In this document: piece by piece, positions 23,439 through 35,763 of the stretch
How positions within the stretch are numbered: position 1 is the first letter of the stretch
Layout of the letters: each line of letters starts with the position of its first letter
NCBI GenBank assembly: GCA_006538405.1
Contig: BJKQ01000013.1
Coordinates: 744,001-808,000 of the forward strand
Source of the DNA: Hansfordia pulvinata
Taxonomy: Eukaryota; Ascomycota; Sordariomycetes; Xylariales
DNA length: 64,000 bases
Reading direction: 5' to 3'
Notes under the pieces: generated by a model
The model's input: only the letters and a program-made list of their open reading frames with translations
Databases searched by the model: none
Told to the model about the DNA's origin: nothing
Program-made: the position numbers and the translations under genes

Positions 23439-25206
23439 TGCCCCTCCCCCCATCTGCTCTCGCGCGCCCATCCACGGCCGAGTGGGCACACCAGCTGCAA
23501 ACCACCCCCACCAGCACCGTTTGCCCTCCCCCCCTTCCCATGGACCGCCTCATGGGCGACCCGAGATGGAGCACCGCAGCCGCACCCTGCCCGGCCCTGC
23601 CTTCGCCCGTCTTGTGTGCATGGTCTCGTACGAGCACCCCAGTGGGTGGTCCTCGTACACCAAATGTGTCTACGAGTACTACTCGTAACGTCAACTCGTA
23701 GCCCGCGCTTGCATACATCTTGCATGCAAATGGTGCGCTGGCACGATCCAACAAGAGTGGCGAACGCCGCGCTGCACGCACATGCATGCAGCAGCAGAGG
23801 GCAGGGTCGCGAGATGAGCACCGGCGGCTGTGGGTGGCGCGGGCGAGCAAGTGGAGGGGCAAGATTGCAACCATCGAATGCAATGCCCCGCGCACAACCA
23901 CAACGTCTCCGTACCTACACCCCCGTCTCACCCCTCAGTCTCAGTCTCAGGCTCTCGCTCTGGCGCTGGCTTTGCGCCACCTGGAATACAACAGTGATAA
24001 ACTGGGAGAGTCTGTGTATGTGTATCCAGTGCTTGTGGGATGGTCAATATGCTGTCGCCTCCCTCCCCCTCCGTCTCAGCTGCGTCCATCTCTCAGATCT
24101 GCCTCCGTAGCCCGGCATTCCCCAAACTGCCCGACCACTGGCTGCGCCCTGGATGACCTCCATGTAAGGATGTATCAGGGAGCAGGTAGGTATCTGTCTG
24201 TATCTGCATCTGTATCTTATTCCTCTCCGAACCCTGGCCCGCTCTGCCACTCATCCTTGCTGAATGTGGCCCCCATGAAGAATAATCTTCCTGGCTGGCG
24301 CCCGCCTGCAATGGGCGTGCGTCCTGTTCAACAATTTCTCACCTCACCTCAGCTGGTCCCTGGCCCGTATGGAGATGCTCTGGGGCGCTGTGTCCGTGTC
24401 ACCGGCGAGTCTCGTATCTGGCATTCCGCCGGCTCAACGTGGATCTGGACCTGGCCCGCGCTGGGCGACACGGCTGCAACCGCAGCGTTGCACCGCATGT
24501 GCGCTTAATCTCCTCCCCCCGTCTCTTTCCCCCCGGCCCTGGGTCGGTGTGCGAGTCACCCCGCAGCCGCACACCACCCTACCGCCGCCGCCGCCGCCGT
24601 CGATGAATACCACCCAGCCCGGCCTGCTTCCCATTGGATCCGGCCGACTGCAGTCCTTCTTTTCCTCCGTGTGATCTTCCCGAGAGCAACCCTCCCCGCC
24701 TCCAGCCCACTGAGACATGCAGTCCACACGCGGTTCGTCCAAAGCACCGGTAACCTCCATGCAGGAGAAGACTTCTGGTGTCGGTGCCCACCCGGAAGCG
24801 TAATGCATGACATGAGACGGCAGGGCACGGCATGGCATGACAACAAATGGCATCGGATGAGCGCCGCTTCCATTAGGAGCGAGCGAACGGACCTATCGAC
24901 TCAACAATCGGGTATAACTGACCTGGGTTCGAGGGCCCAGAAGATCGAAACCAGTAACCAAAAGGCCGTGAAGGGACGTGCCCAAGAGCGCAAGAGCAAT
25001 ATCAGAGAGCCACCAGAACAAATGCATCGAGACCCAGCAACTTGGGCCGGAAACAGATTGCATCGCCGCAGAAGTGAGATGATTGCCAAAACGAAAACAA
25101 AGAACAAAATACCCGCTCCGCCATGCTTTGCGCGAAAATGCCGGTCCCGTGCGAATGGACCCAGAAACAAAACCTCTCCACAACGCGACCAGCACATCCA
25201 GCCTCT

Positions 25207-27154
25207 TCATTCTGCCGACAAGTTCTTCCATGCCACCCATATGCGGCGCGACCGAGGCACTGTGGCCCGTCTCGGGTCCTTTGGTGATGGCGCACCCTTG
25301 CGCTCGCGAAGCACACGGCCAATCTCCATGTAGCTCTCAACAGCAACCACCAGAGGGCCGCGGATGTCGCCAGGGAGCATGTTCATATCCGTACGCGAAC
25401 GACGGTACTCCTCGAATGCGAGGTCCAGCAGTCGCGTTCTCAGTCGCTCTACACGCGGTTGATCAGGGTCTTGAATCACATCCTGGGGCGTGAGACCCTC
25501 CTCTTTCAGCCAATTGGCAGGAAGGTAGACCCGATCAATATCGGCGTCGACCTTGATGTCTCTTGCAATGTTGACGTACTGGAGCGCGTGGCCCATGGTC
25601 TGCGCAGCCTGTACCAAAGCCGACTCCTGCTGCTTGGTGAGCTTGGTCGAACCATGGTGGAACACTAGCCAGAGGCAAAGCTCGCCAACGGTGCTGGCGA
25701 CCCGGTGCGCGTAGAGCTGGAGAGCTGCCTCATCCACAATAGGGAAGACGGGTGTCTTGACCCCACCACTGACGCTGGTGAAGCCAAGGTCCATCTTAAA
25801 CCCGTCTAAGAGCTCATAGAGCGGCCCACTCGGAAGTTTGTCAATGGGCAGCAGCCTCAACTCGGAGCGAGTTGACTTGGGAAAGTTGGCATCAATGTAA
25901 TCATCCAGTTCCCGAGTCAGTGTGGCCCCACTGTTTTCAGAATATGCCAGGTTCAGATAACCCATCAGTCGGGCGATCCAGTCCAGAGCCTCAGCCTCCG
26001 TCTTGGCTTCATCGACCAGATCGTCGGCGACTCTGCAGAACGAATACCTGTGGAAACATATTAGAAGAGGCTCAGGCGGACGAATCAGCCGTAAAACTTA
26101 CAGTAGAACCAAGTCGATGCGGAGGCGGCCAGGGAACACGGCGCTGGCCAAGTAGAAACTGCGGCTCTTGCGGCGCAGTCTCTGCACGGCTTCTCTCAGC
26201 GCCAGAACGCGAGACATATCGTACTTGTCACGGCTGGTAAAGACACCCCGCAGAATCAAAGGGACCGATGGCCAGGCGGGCACCTCAGGGAAGAGCTCGG
26301 GGAAAGAATTGACGACAGCCATGCCCCGGTCGAAGGCTACCAAGCCAAAGACAATAAGAACATTGGTGGCAAGGAAGAAGATGGCCTCTTCTACATCGAG
26401 ACTGCCCCAAAGAGTAATGCCGTACTTTGTACCCGTTTCGATGGCCCAGGTACCTCTTCCCAGAGCCAACTCGTCCACCAGCCAGAGATAGAGGGTGGGG
26501 AAGAGGACGGGGATGGCCACAGACGACGTGGGCATGTTGACAATGAACAAGCCCGAGAAGGTCCATGTTAGCAAGGCAAAGGGGCCAGCCCAGGCCAGGA
26601 TCAGTCCCAAGTATGTGCCCTGGCCCCCACGGAAGGTGAGATAGAAGCCGAAGCCGATGCAAGCAGCCAGCGCCAGCTGGACAGCCAGGTGAGCATAGCG
26701 TTGGCCTCTGGATGCGAAGGCCCGGGTGGTGAGGTACTGGGGGTGAAAGGTGGCCTTGTTGACGAGAATGTAGACCATGGATGTGATGTAGGTCTGGATG
26801 ACAAAGAAGAAGAGCTCCTCAGCCGGCACGAGGAACAGACGAGGGCCGATAATCGCCTCGGGGGATAGGTCCATATTCGCAGGTGGACAAGATACGAGTC
26901 CCAGGGCAATGCAGCAGTGAAGGCGATAACTATCAGGGCCGTGGTCTTGTAGAGGTCGACGCGCGTGAGCAAAGGCTTGAGCACGGCGGTCAGAAGCAAG
27001 GCCAGCGGAATGGTGAACTTCAGATGGCTGTGCGACCGTCAGCAGTGTCGTTGGCGCGTACGGGCGTTGCAGGCAACAGGCGCCGGTGCGGTCACAGACA
27101 ACAGTGGCCGGCCAGGAGGAAGCTGACTTACACAAGCGCATAGTCGTAAGCCAT
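25207..27154 (-). CDS. al-2: bifunctional lycopene cyclase / phytoene synthase (al-2 / carRA type), one apparent frameshift
   Basis: Fusion enzyme: the C-terminal half joins two GGPP to phytoene and the N-terminal membrane half cyclises lycopene-type ends. Exons are 27132-27154 (MAYDYALV start), 26102-27027 and 25207-26047. The introns are 104 and 54 bp with GTAAGT donors. The N-terminus has several membrane helices with PAEELFFFVIQTYIT and DVEEAIFFLATN, the two cyclase repeats. The synthase half has SFYLASAVFPGRLRIDLVLL, the first Asp-rich motif VADDLVDE (split from the preceding Tyr-Ser-Phe by the second intron junction) and the second one, ARDIKVDADIDRVYLP. A single base is missing in the five-G run at 26860-26864 (C on the coding strand, within TYPP-EAIIGP). 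With it restored, splice phases fit and the product is 596 residues, close to Neurospora AL-2. It is co-oriented with al-1. Confidence 0.94.
26048..26101 (-). other. al-2 intron 2
   Basis: 54-bp intron, donor GTAAGT, acceptor CCACAG, with a CTAAT element as a possible branch site. The junction rebuilds VLLYSFCRVADDLVDE of the synthase active site. Confidence 0.9.
27028..27131 (-). other. al-2 intron 1
   Basis: 104-bp intron after only eight codons, donor GTAAGT, acceptor CACAG. It rebuilds MAYDYALVHLKFTIP, the conserved fungal N-terminus. Confidence 0.88.
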
Positions 27155-30100
27155 GGCGGGCGGAGGAGTCGGGCCCGGCTGGCAAGGCTGGCCAAAGAAA
27201 GGGGAGACGGGGGGAAGTGCTGGAGGGGACGAGGAGGCAGCGGATGGAGACGAGGCGTGGAAACTCAATACATTAGGTTGAGAGGAAGTGGAAGCCAGAT
27301 AGATATAATGTGGTGGTGGGCGAGTGAGTAACGAGGCGCGGGCGAGTGGAGGGGTGACGGGGCGTTACATCAAGTGCAGAGTGGGCAAAGTGTAAAAGCC
27401 AAGGCGGGTCGGGGAGCAGGCGGCGGGCAGGGCAGGCGGCGAGGGCGCGTCCGGGGGACGAACGTGTTATAGGTGATAGCAGGCAGCGCAGTGCCGCTCG
27501 GGCGTGGATAGGTCAAAGGCCGTGGAAGAGGGATGGTGATCGTGGGCGGAAGCGCGGAGGAGACCGAGACGGCAAGAAGCGAATTGCGTGTTGGTCGATC
27601 CGAGACACTGAGGCCGTCGTAATGGAAGGCAGGCGCCGTCCGAGGCGTCCGTCTCTACCGCACCTGCCCTGGAGCGGCTTTGAGAAATTGCGGAATCATG
27701 GATGAATTAGATGCGACTCTGGTGGTGCGTGTACAAGGTACGAGCTGCCGCTGCTGTGGATGTACTCGGAAGGTGGAGACCGCGGCTATCTACATGTTCC
27801 TCTTCGGATATGCGAGTGTGGGCGTCGTCCAGTCCAGGTATCTTGGGTAGTAGGTGAGTATCCACATGGTTGCCGACCTCCTCGACCTGGGACAGCTGCA
27901 CACGCATGCGAGTGGAGCAAAGCGAGAAGAGAATCGTCTGCAAAGTGAAGCAATTCGTCGAAAAACAATAATCCTGTCCGGTTCCCACCTACCCCCGCCC
28001 AGCCTGACCCGACGGCTTGGGGACGGGCCAGGGACAGTGGCAGAGGCGCCGGCGCGCGCAATCATATGTAGAGGTGCTGTATATCCAGTACACATCCATT
28101 ACGTGTACGAGTAGATACGAGTACCTAATGTGCCTAGAGTACCGGGCGCCGCTCACTCGGCGCATGTGTACTTGTGTTTTATCTGGATAGCTTCAATGCG
28201 GGCTTTGTGTTCGTGACCGACCAGGGAGGGGCACGGTGGCAATTCAATCTTCGTCCTGGCTCGACCTTGCTTACCGTAGTCTTGTGGACCCGACCGCATG
28301 GCATGGCTTGGAGTGGCCCTGGGTTCCACGAGGCAGATGGACATGCTGATCCGAGTGTGATTCTGTGTCTATTCTTCGGGTTATATCCCGGCCTTTTCCG
28401 TTCGTGGCAGCGAGAGCAGTGGCAACGGCGGCAGTAGTCCAAGCGCAAGCAGCAACGGCAAGAGGGGCTGCTGTAGGAGCAGCAGGAGAACAGCAGTAGA
28501 GCAGCAGTAGCTGACCGCATAGATTGGTAGTGTCTCCATGATCGACCAACATAACGGCTGGATGGCGAGGAGGCAAACATCTGCAGGGTCACGGCGAGGA
28601 CGGCAAAGCGGCTTTGGGGGTCGTTGAACAGCCTCAGTTCGGGGAGCTTTCATTTGCCTCCTTGTTCATTGGAAATCTCTAAAGTCCTGATACATCAATG
28701 GCTGCTGACCGGGTAAGGCCTCACGAATAGCTACTGTACTCGTGCAAGTACTCAAGTGGCTACCATTGGATGAATGCTAGCAAGGACACATCGAGCCACG
28801 CTAATAGAAAGTGGTGAATCAACTCGGAGGTGCCAGTGGATAAGAACTGGAATGAGCAACACACTGCCTAAGCAGAGATACACCCACACTGCCGGTATTG
28901 TGGTGAATAGATAAAGAGGTAGGTATGCTTTCATAACGAGAACTCGAGGTCGTAGGCCGTGTGGATATTTGTTGATGAGATTTGGACCAACCCGGCTCAC
29001 AGGCTGGGAATACTCCGATGACGTGCCTCTATGTATCTACACCATCTAGGCACCTACATACCGTATCTATCGTCCGGTTACTGAAGTACAGACGGCACGT
29101 CTATACGATACCTTGCTCAGATATGACCAGGCCCGAACATGGACACTCGCCGCGTGGGTGTCGTAGGGGCATCTTTTCAGGCGGACCCAGCCTGCGCGTC
29201 GAACAGAGGCTCGGAATCGTACAGAAGGCCGGAGTCTGACGTTGTCGTTGATCCCCAGTTAGAATGTCTCGGCTGCCGGTGGTGGACGACTTGAGTAACC
29301 CACGCACCCACGAGAGGGCACGCCGTGCCGGAAGTGGGCTCGGAGTCGGGCAGATACTGAGGGCGGCGCTAGCGCTAGCAGCTACGACAGGTGCCTCAGC
29401 TGGTCTCCAGTACATGGACGGAACCTGCTTCCAGGTAGTGACTTAGGGCTGCCCCGGGCACCCGCCGCACCCGTGCCACCACTGCGACCTCCAGCTGGGC
29501 GGGCTGCGAAGCCCACCCGAAGGGCGCCACCCGCCCAGCATTAGCGAGTGCGGGCATTATTGGCTGCGGTTGCGCCGCTTGCCGAGTTCTTCCAGCTTTC
29601 TCCCTCGCTTCCATCTCTCGCCCGCCCTGTCATGAGATCATAGATCCCGCGCCAATCTGCATCTGGGTCTGTCTCGTCGTTGTCGGCCTGGCATGGCATT
29701 TCTCGGTTTCCGACTGATCCCCCAAGGCGCACGGCTCTGTCGAGGTTGTCCGTCAGCCGGTGTTGCTTCATCAGCAGCTGCTTCCATAGCCACTCGCCCC
29801 CACCAACACTCCACCATGTCGACAAGTCCACGACGCTCGCCCCAATGCGGCCAGCGCCCAACTCAGCGCCCGACGACGCCCTCGTTGCATTCCCTGCTCG
29901 TCCAGGTGACGCCGCGCAGCTGCGGCGGGCTGGGATCCAGCACTCTGTGCGTCCAAATCGACTAGCGCTACGCCGGGCTTGCCGTCTTGGGCGTGGACGG
30001 AGAGGCTGCACTTGACGGCAACACGTTATTGACACCATCACCGCCGCCACCGCGCCCCTCCGCCCACCCGCCCGCCCACGAGTACAAGACCCTCAGCCCC

Positions 30101-31504
30101 GGCTGCATATGTCGCGGCGACGGCGACGGCGACCCTAGCTGTCCCAGCCAGCTGCAGGGATTCCGCCTAACGCTCTCCTCGATAGTCTGCCTGCCCGCAC
30201 ACCGCGCTTACCCATGCACCCGGCCACGAAGGGCTGCCGCGCCCCATCTACCCTACATGGCGCCCTCTGTTTCTGGCAACGCGCATTCCTCCACGGCGAG
30301 CCACCATGCACCGCTGTGTTGTTATCGCGAACGCATCAGCATGGGGCCGCTGTCACACACCAGCGCAGCTAGCCTAGCTCCATCTCCATGTGCGTGGTCG
30401 AGCATGGTGGCCCGCGATGGCGCGAGGCAGGAGGAAATATCTCCAATGGCCATGCCTGCGGCTATACTCCTTTGACGTGGGGCGGCCTTGGGGTCGGCTG
30501 GGGATCGCCGCTGCCTCATGGTTCGAGAAGACAGAATGAAAACGCTCCCCGTCCGGCCGGCCAGGGCCCTGGCGGCCCTACTCCCCGGCAGGGGCACAGT
30601 GGGGTCGACGGGCTGGTCTGCGGTTGGTTGACAGACCCGGCTGGGGCGCGGCCATGCCTGTAGATAATCTGCAGCAACCTCACTTTTCCCCATCGCTGTC
30701 TCCAGCAGCTGCCTCTGTCAGCCCACCGCCTGCGGGTGCAGGACAGACCCAACGGAGCCAGCCTCACGGCGCCAATCCCGCTTGGCTGGGGTGCTGGGGT
30801 GTCGACTGACGAACCTCGCACTCTGTAGGATTGAACCATCGCCACCAAGTGCACGTACGAGTACGTGTCCGCAGGCCTCATGATCTCCGTAATTCGTGTA
30901 CATCAAACCCCACGAGACGCATGGCCTAGAGAACGGGGCCCACGCGCAGGGGACGGGAACTCCCATCTGCATCCGAGCGCTGATCTTGTTGAGGACCCGG
31001 CAAGCTGTCATTACAGAGTGAGGTATGCACCCACATACTGTAGAGGGTGAACTCGAGGATGAAATTTGCAATGCCAACCCGCGTCTCAGCGAGCGTGGCC
31101 ACACCCGTCGTAGTCCGTTGGTCTGCCAGTCCGATCCAGCGGTGGAACGTCGGACGGCGCAAGCCGGCGCACCTCCCGGCGGCCGGGCTTGATTCGGCCG
31201 GTTATCGCGGGGGTCGACCGATGAAGTCGACGGTGGGGCTTTCCGGGTGGAAATGCAGAAGCATCCGTAGAGTCACTGGGTAGACCCCAATCAGGCGTCG
31301 TAGCCGGTGATTTCCGGTCTCCGTCCGCATCGCCCATCCTCGGCTTGCCATCCCCAACAACCCGACGGCACCCTATCACGCCGCCACACTACCCGCGCCG
31401 AAACGCACCACGCCACCAACACGCTGCGGCGCGACGCCGAACGACGCGACACGAAGATCTCCCGAGCCTCCCACTTCTCCGGACCGCGTCCACGGCCGCC
31501 GCTC
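27155..31504. other. 4.3-kb intergenic region between al-2 and the thioesterase
   Basis: Divergent promoter space for al-2 (-) and the thioesterase gene (+). No gene is supported. A 169-codon frame at 29541-30050 (-) reads somewhat like protein (WLWKQLLMKQHRLTDNLDRA) but has no domain or splice support. Two TACGAGTA copies sit side by side at 28106 and 28116, and one at 30856. Confidence 0.5.
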
Positions 31505-32623
31505 ATGGCCCTGCCGCTCCTGAGGGCCGCGCCACAGCGGCAGCGCGCGGTTCTTCTTCGCAGCTGCAAGCTGCCCCCCGCTGCCCTGGCTTCGGCACCT
31601 CGCGCCGGACTTGCGCGCCGTGGTATCTTCACGGGCCCTCCCCGGAGGCTCCCGAAACCGCCCCCTTCTCGCCAACCCGACAGCCACCACCTCCGCCAGC
31701 CCCACAGCACGACCAACGCCGCCCCGGCGGCGCGACAAGCAGCGAGGCGTCCGCCCCCGCCGCCCCCGCCCCCGCCCCCGCGACGGCCGCCGCCTTCCCA
31801 AGGCAAAGATGGGAAAGGCACCTCCAGCGCCAAGGACTCTTCTCACTGGTATCGGCGATTCGGGAAAGATGTCTTTGTCGTCTTGCCTCTCAGCTTGGGG
31901 GTCGCGGTCAGCATCTACTGCACCACGTGGTTGCGGGACGAAGCCGGCATCGGACTGGACTCCGACCTGGTCGCAGACAGCAGACATGCCGCAGCGCACT
32001 TGAAGGAGATTCGCGCGAGGGCCAAGAAGCTGGACCTGGTGCGCCAACTGTCGGCGGATCCGGAGTGGGAGACGTGGGAGGCGTACGAGGGCTTGCGGGG
32101 ACCGGACAAGGGCGCTGGCACTGCCGCCGCCGCCGCCGCCGCCGCCACCGACGCACGGCAAGGGCTGCAAGACCGCCTCACGTCGGGCGCCATAGACGGC
32201 CCCTGGGGCCTCGAGTACCAGCGCGTCTTCCACCACCGGGCCACGGGCGAGTGCGTCACGGTGGCCTTCCTGGGGCCCCGGCTGTGCGGCTGGCCCGGCG
32301 TCGTCCACGGCGGCGCCCTGGCGACCCTGCTCGACGAGAGCCTGGGCCGCGCCGCCATCCTGCGCTTCCCCGCCCGCACCGGCGTCACCGCCAACCTCGA
32401 GCTGAAATACCGGGCGCCCACCAGGGCGAACCAGTTCGTCGTCGTGCGCGCGAGGCCGCTCGTCGAGGGCGAGGCTGGGGCCGGCAGCAGCAGCAGCAAC
32501 GACCGCAAGATGTGGGTGCGGGGCTCCATCGAGAAGCCCGACGGGTCCGTCCTCGTCGACGCAAAGGCCCTCTTCGTCGTCCCCAAGGGCGTCAAGCTCA
32601 GTCCCTTGGCTGAGCGATGGTGA
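31505..32623 (+). CDS. hotdog-fold (4HBT/PaaI-type) thioesterase, probably mitochondrial membrane-associated
   Basis: Likely hydrolyses an acyl-CoA thioester; the substrate is not deducible. Single exon of 372 codons. The start is set at the ATG at 31505 because MALPLLRAAPQRQRAVLLRS is a typical mitochondrial presequence. An upstream in-frame ATG at 31307 would add 66 low-complexity residues. The order is: presequence; Pro-rich linker with a poly-Pro run; a hydrophobic helix at about residues 122-142 (VFVVLPLSLGVAVSIYCTTW); an Ala-rich linker; then the hotdog domain from about residue 235. The family signature GWPGVVHGGALATLLDE (HGG near residue 267 plus the following Asp) is present, as is LELKYRAPTRANQ. 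It converges on CRY-DASH. The frame is intact. It resembles fungal Fmp10-like thioesterases. Confidence 0.85.
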   Translation: MALPLLRAAPQRQRAVLLRSCKLPPAALASAPRAGLARRGIFTGPPRRLPKPPPSRQPDSHHLRQPHSTTNAAPAARQAARRPPPPPPPPPPRRPPPSQGKDGKGTSSAKDSSHWYRRFGKDVFVVLPLSLGVAVSIYCTTWLRDEAGIGLDSDLVADSRHAAAHLKEIRARAKKLDLVRQLSADPEWETWEAYEGLRGPDKGAGTAAAAAAAATDARQGLQDRLTSGAIDGPWGLEYQRVFHHRATGECVTVAFLGPRLCGWPGVVHGGALATLLDESLGRAAILRFPARTGVTANLELKYRAPTRANQFVVVRARPLVEGEAGAGSSSSNDRKMWVRGSIEKPDGSVLVDAKALFVVPKGVKLSPLAERW

Positions 32624-33550
32624 GGTTGCTTCGTTGCGACGAAAGTTTCCCCGGGTCCGGAGTTGGGGGCTTGCCCATAATCGAGAGGTGCCTTTCTTTC
32701 CCAACGAAACCGCCTCCCTCCCTAACCTTGGTGAAAACGTGAGAGAGGGGAGGGGAGACGCCTGCTTGTCGCTCCATGTACTGTACGAGTCTTGTTAGAA
32801 TACGCACATATCTTCTTTGCAACGCGAATCAGCCCTGTCCACCATTCCCCGACCCGATCCAGGCTCATGATACTTCCGACGACCTTTGTCATATTCGTGG
32901 CTATCGGCCGTCTGCTTCCGCGTAGGAGAGGTAGTTACTGTGGCGTGAGAAACAAAGCGTCCCTTTGAACGACTAAACTCGGGTCATTAGGAAACGAGGC
33001 ATATCCAGATAGAGTGCGTGCCTGATCCTGAAACGGAGCTGCGGGCAAGGCGTGGCAGTTTATCGCCCACGCACGTGCCCGCAAATAGTCGTCACACTCT
33101 CCTAAGCATAAATCGTGTGGAGGATTATCACGGATTCGCTGGGTTGGTTGTGATATGCACATTTCGAGATCTATAACACTATATACACATTGTGATGATG
33201 ACCACGTACCCATCTCCAACCAGTCCCTCACGGAGAGTCTCGAGGAACAACGCAAGTGATGACGCTCCGAATAACACGAATCTTGTAAGGAGTCTCGTTA
33301 AGGACAGTGAGTAGAGACTGGAGTGGACACTAGCATGGTGGGAAGGCATTATCATGTGGAGTAACATAATAGTTGCGTTCGAAATCTTCTGTTGCCACAC
33401 TTGCTTCATGGTATTGTCGTTGGCCTCGGCCAGGTTCCATTCGAAGGAGACCTGTCGACGCTGGATCGACAATACCTGCATATGACCCAGGTAACAGAGC
33501 GCAGCGAAAATCTGTCGACGGGAAAAACGATTCGTGTTGAGCAACATGTG
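32624..33550. other. 927-bp convergent intergenic region
   Basis: Lies between the 3' ends of the thioesterase and CRY-DASH genes. It is less GC-rich than the surroundings and presumably holds both 3' UTRs and polyadenylation sites. A 123-codon frame at 33179-33547 (-) is not supported by any motif. Confidence 0.6.
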
Positions 33551-35763
33551 TCAAAGTGGTCGCCATCTGCGCATCCCAGGCTGGGTTCCAGGCTGACGAG
33601 TCCTGTGGGACGACTGGCAGGGTGCGAGGCACAACAGAACGAGGTTAAAAAGCGTGGTTGTAGACTCCTCCAGGGTCGCTACCCTATTGCGACGCTTGAG
33701 CTGGAGCCCACTGCGGTTGAAAACGAGGAGCTTGCGAATACTGGGAAGCCCACTGTCCTCCTCGGCCTCCACGATAGCTTCCTCTGGAACCAGTGCTGTA
33801 GAATCCACGACCTCCTCCACGGGGCGGTCCGGTAGAGCCTCTTCCGCGAAAACCACCACGTGGTCCCTGGTTGTTGGGGATTGCTGCATTGTTGCTTGGG
33901 TTGAAGTCGCGGGGAGCTTGGTCGGTTTGATGTTGGTTCGAATTCGGGCCACCGGGAGCACCACTGGCTCCACCCCGAGTTTGACCCCGCCGACGGGCAA
34001 ACTGTCTTCGGGGTTCTTGGGCTTACCCTCAACAGAAAATTCAATCTTCTTGATCGGGTTCTCGGCCATCGCAAGCCCAGTGAGTCCGCAACGATCCCAA
34101 TCTTCCTTGGGGGTAGTGCAGGCTTGGAAAAGGTGTTCAAGCTTATCGAGTTTTCGAAGCTCAGGTACCCAGCATCGGACGTACTCGCCCTCTTTGTCAT
34201 AGTCGAAGGCCTGTTTGACAGGGTTGAAGATGCGTGCTTCGCCACGGGGGTCGTTGCCGACGCCAGATACGTACTGCCAGTTCGCCCAGTTCGAGGAGAC
34301 GTCATAATCGACCAGCGCCATCTCGTACCACTCAGCGCCGAATCGCCAGTCAATGCCCAGGTGCTTGGCCAAAAAGCTCGCAACATTTTGTCTTGCCCTG
34401 TTAGATGTATATCCTGTATGCAGAAGTTCTCGCTGCGAAGCGTCGATGAGACCCATGCCACTTGTGCCACTGAAGATCCGATCTATCATCTTGGCGACTT
34501 CGCCAGTGGGCGGCTGCTGATCCTCGGCGGCCTCTTCCGGGATCGAAGTTTTCCATTTGCTGTCGTCATAGCCTTCCGCACTGTTCGCTTTGAATCCAGA
34601 CCGAAGGAAGAGTTTGTTTCCAAACTTGCGATTGCAAAGTCGCATGTAATCACGCCAAAGTAGCTCGAATCGAATGGCTTTGGTGCCTTCGTTCTCGCCC
34701 TGGCCGAATCCGTCGACTCCAGAAAATCTCTCGTCCTTGCCGTCTTCGAAAGCAAGGAGAGTCTCGTGGATGTGGCGCGCAGTCAAAGATCCTTGTGCCA
34801 GGTAGGCAGACAGCTTGGTACTGAATTGGCTACCCAATAGTCCGTTTCGAGTCTGCTTGTACGTGTTGGCATCTCCTGAAAGGACAAGATCCCACAAGCG
34901 CTGTTTGCCGTTGTCTTCTCCGCCCTTGAAAGGATGTGCCGATGTGGCACCCTCTGGATACGGGAATGGTTCAGGAAAGGCATCCAAGACCGGCTTGGTC
35001 ATCGCCTCTTCAAAGGCGTCGTAGGACTCGGGGATGTTGAATGGACCGCTTTGCGCAGGCAATGCTGATTGTTCCACAGGCTGAGGCAGTGCCTTGGGGG
35101 CGGGGGCCGGCAACGAAGCACGGGGCTTTTCTCTCAAAGGTTCCATCAACTTGCGGTACGAGGTGAAAACGTCAGGCAGATCCTGTGGGCTGTCGAGCTG
35201 CAAGTCACGGCTATTCTCGGTCAGCAAAAGTGTCGCAAACAAGCAGTCGACAAGATTACTCACTCGTCGACAAAGTACTTCTCATCAATCCATGGCTTGA
35301 AAGCAACACCCGCGTCGGAACATGTCTTGGCTACTTGCCGCTCGTCGCGACGCTCCTCAAACCCTTCCTCGTGGATTGTCCAGACCGCGCCCACATTGTG
35401 GGGCTGAAGATGGTCCAATAAGGCTTTGAGAACTTCAGCCTGGCTACCCAGGCGTATGGTGAGCGAACTGCCGAGCTTCTCCAGGTTATCCTTCATGTTC
35501 CAAATGGACTGAGCAATAAATCTTGTCCGGTGGGGCCCACAGCGCCACAATCGGGCGACTTGACTCCTGGCCTCTGGGTAGGGGGATTGTTTGCCGTTCT
35601 GCAAGAAGCCGGAGACCTCATTCTGATGAGCAGGGATCACGTAGACGGGCAACAGGTGCGTGAAGCCGTGGTCCGTTGACGCAAGATGGTGGAGGATGGG
35701 ATTGTCCGATACGCGCAGGTCCCGACGGATCAAATAGATCAATATTTTGGAAGCCGTCATCAT
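33551..35763 (-). CDS. CRY-DASH cryptochrome/photolyase
   Basis: Blue-light/UV-A flavoprotein of the DASH clade, which binds FAD and a folate antenna, repairs dimers in single-stranded DNA and in some fungi acts as a photoreceptor. Exon 1 is 35264-35763, the intron 35211-35263 (GTGAGT...AATAG) and exon 2 33551-35210, for 719 residues. The N-terminal photolyase domain starts ILIYLIRRDLRVSDNPIL. The FAD region shows STKLSAYLAQGSLTARHIHE, SGTSGMGLIDASQRELLHTG, SNRARQNVASFLAKHLGIDW and the DASH hallmark SNWANWQYVSGVGNDPR. A Thr/Pro-rich C-terminal extension of roughly 170 residues follows, as in fungal DASH proteins, and ends with a basic segment. The frame is intact, unlike the two carotenoid genes. 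Three light-linked genes lie on the minus strand within 17 kb, suggesting co-regulation by the white-collar complex; that is inference. Confidence 0.95.
35211..35263 (-). other. CRY-DASH intron
   Basis: 53-bp intron, donor GTGAGT, acceptor AATAG. The junction makes YFVDD-RDLQLDSP in phase. Confidence 0.88.

Larger units (their letters stand above)
20920..25206. other. 4.3-kb intergenic region between al-1 and al-2
   Basis: Upstream of al-1 and downstream of al-2, so it should hold the al-1 promoter in its first kilobase. No gene is supported. It contains an imperfect AGAGCAAGGGGCTG repeat (21380-21488), a 25-bp poly-C (23414) and TACGAGTA/TACTCGTA copies at 22881, 23263, 23402, 23671 and 23680. 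I see isolated GATC words near the start codon, but no light-response element I can defend by eye. Confidence 0.55.

Noticed and set aside
24921..24945. tRNA-like T-arm (CTGGGTTCGAGGGCCCAG)
   Set aside because: A hairpin with a TTCGA loop, but the loop is 8 nt and there is no acceptor stem, anticodon arm or D arm around it.
29541..30050. 169-codon minus-strand frame between al-2 and the thioesterase
   Set aside because: Part of it looks protein-like, but there is no motif, no homologue I recognise, and it overlaps open frames on the other strand.
19103..35763. A full carotenoid cluster with opsin (carO) and carotenoid oxygenase (carX)
   Set aside because: No seven-helix opsin or beta-propeller oxygenase motif is present between or beside al-1 and al-2.
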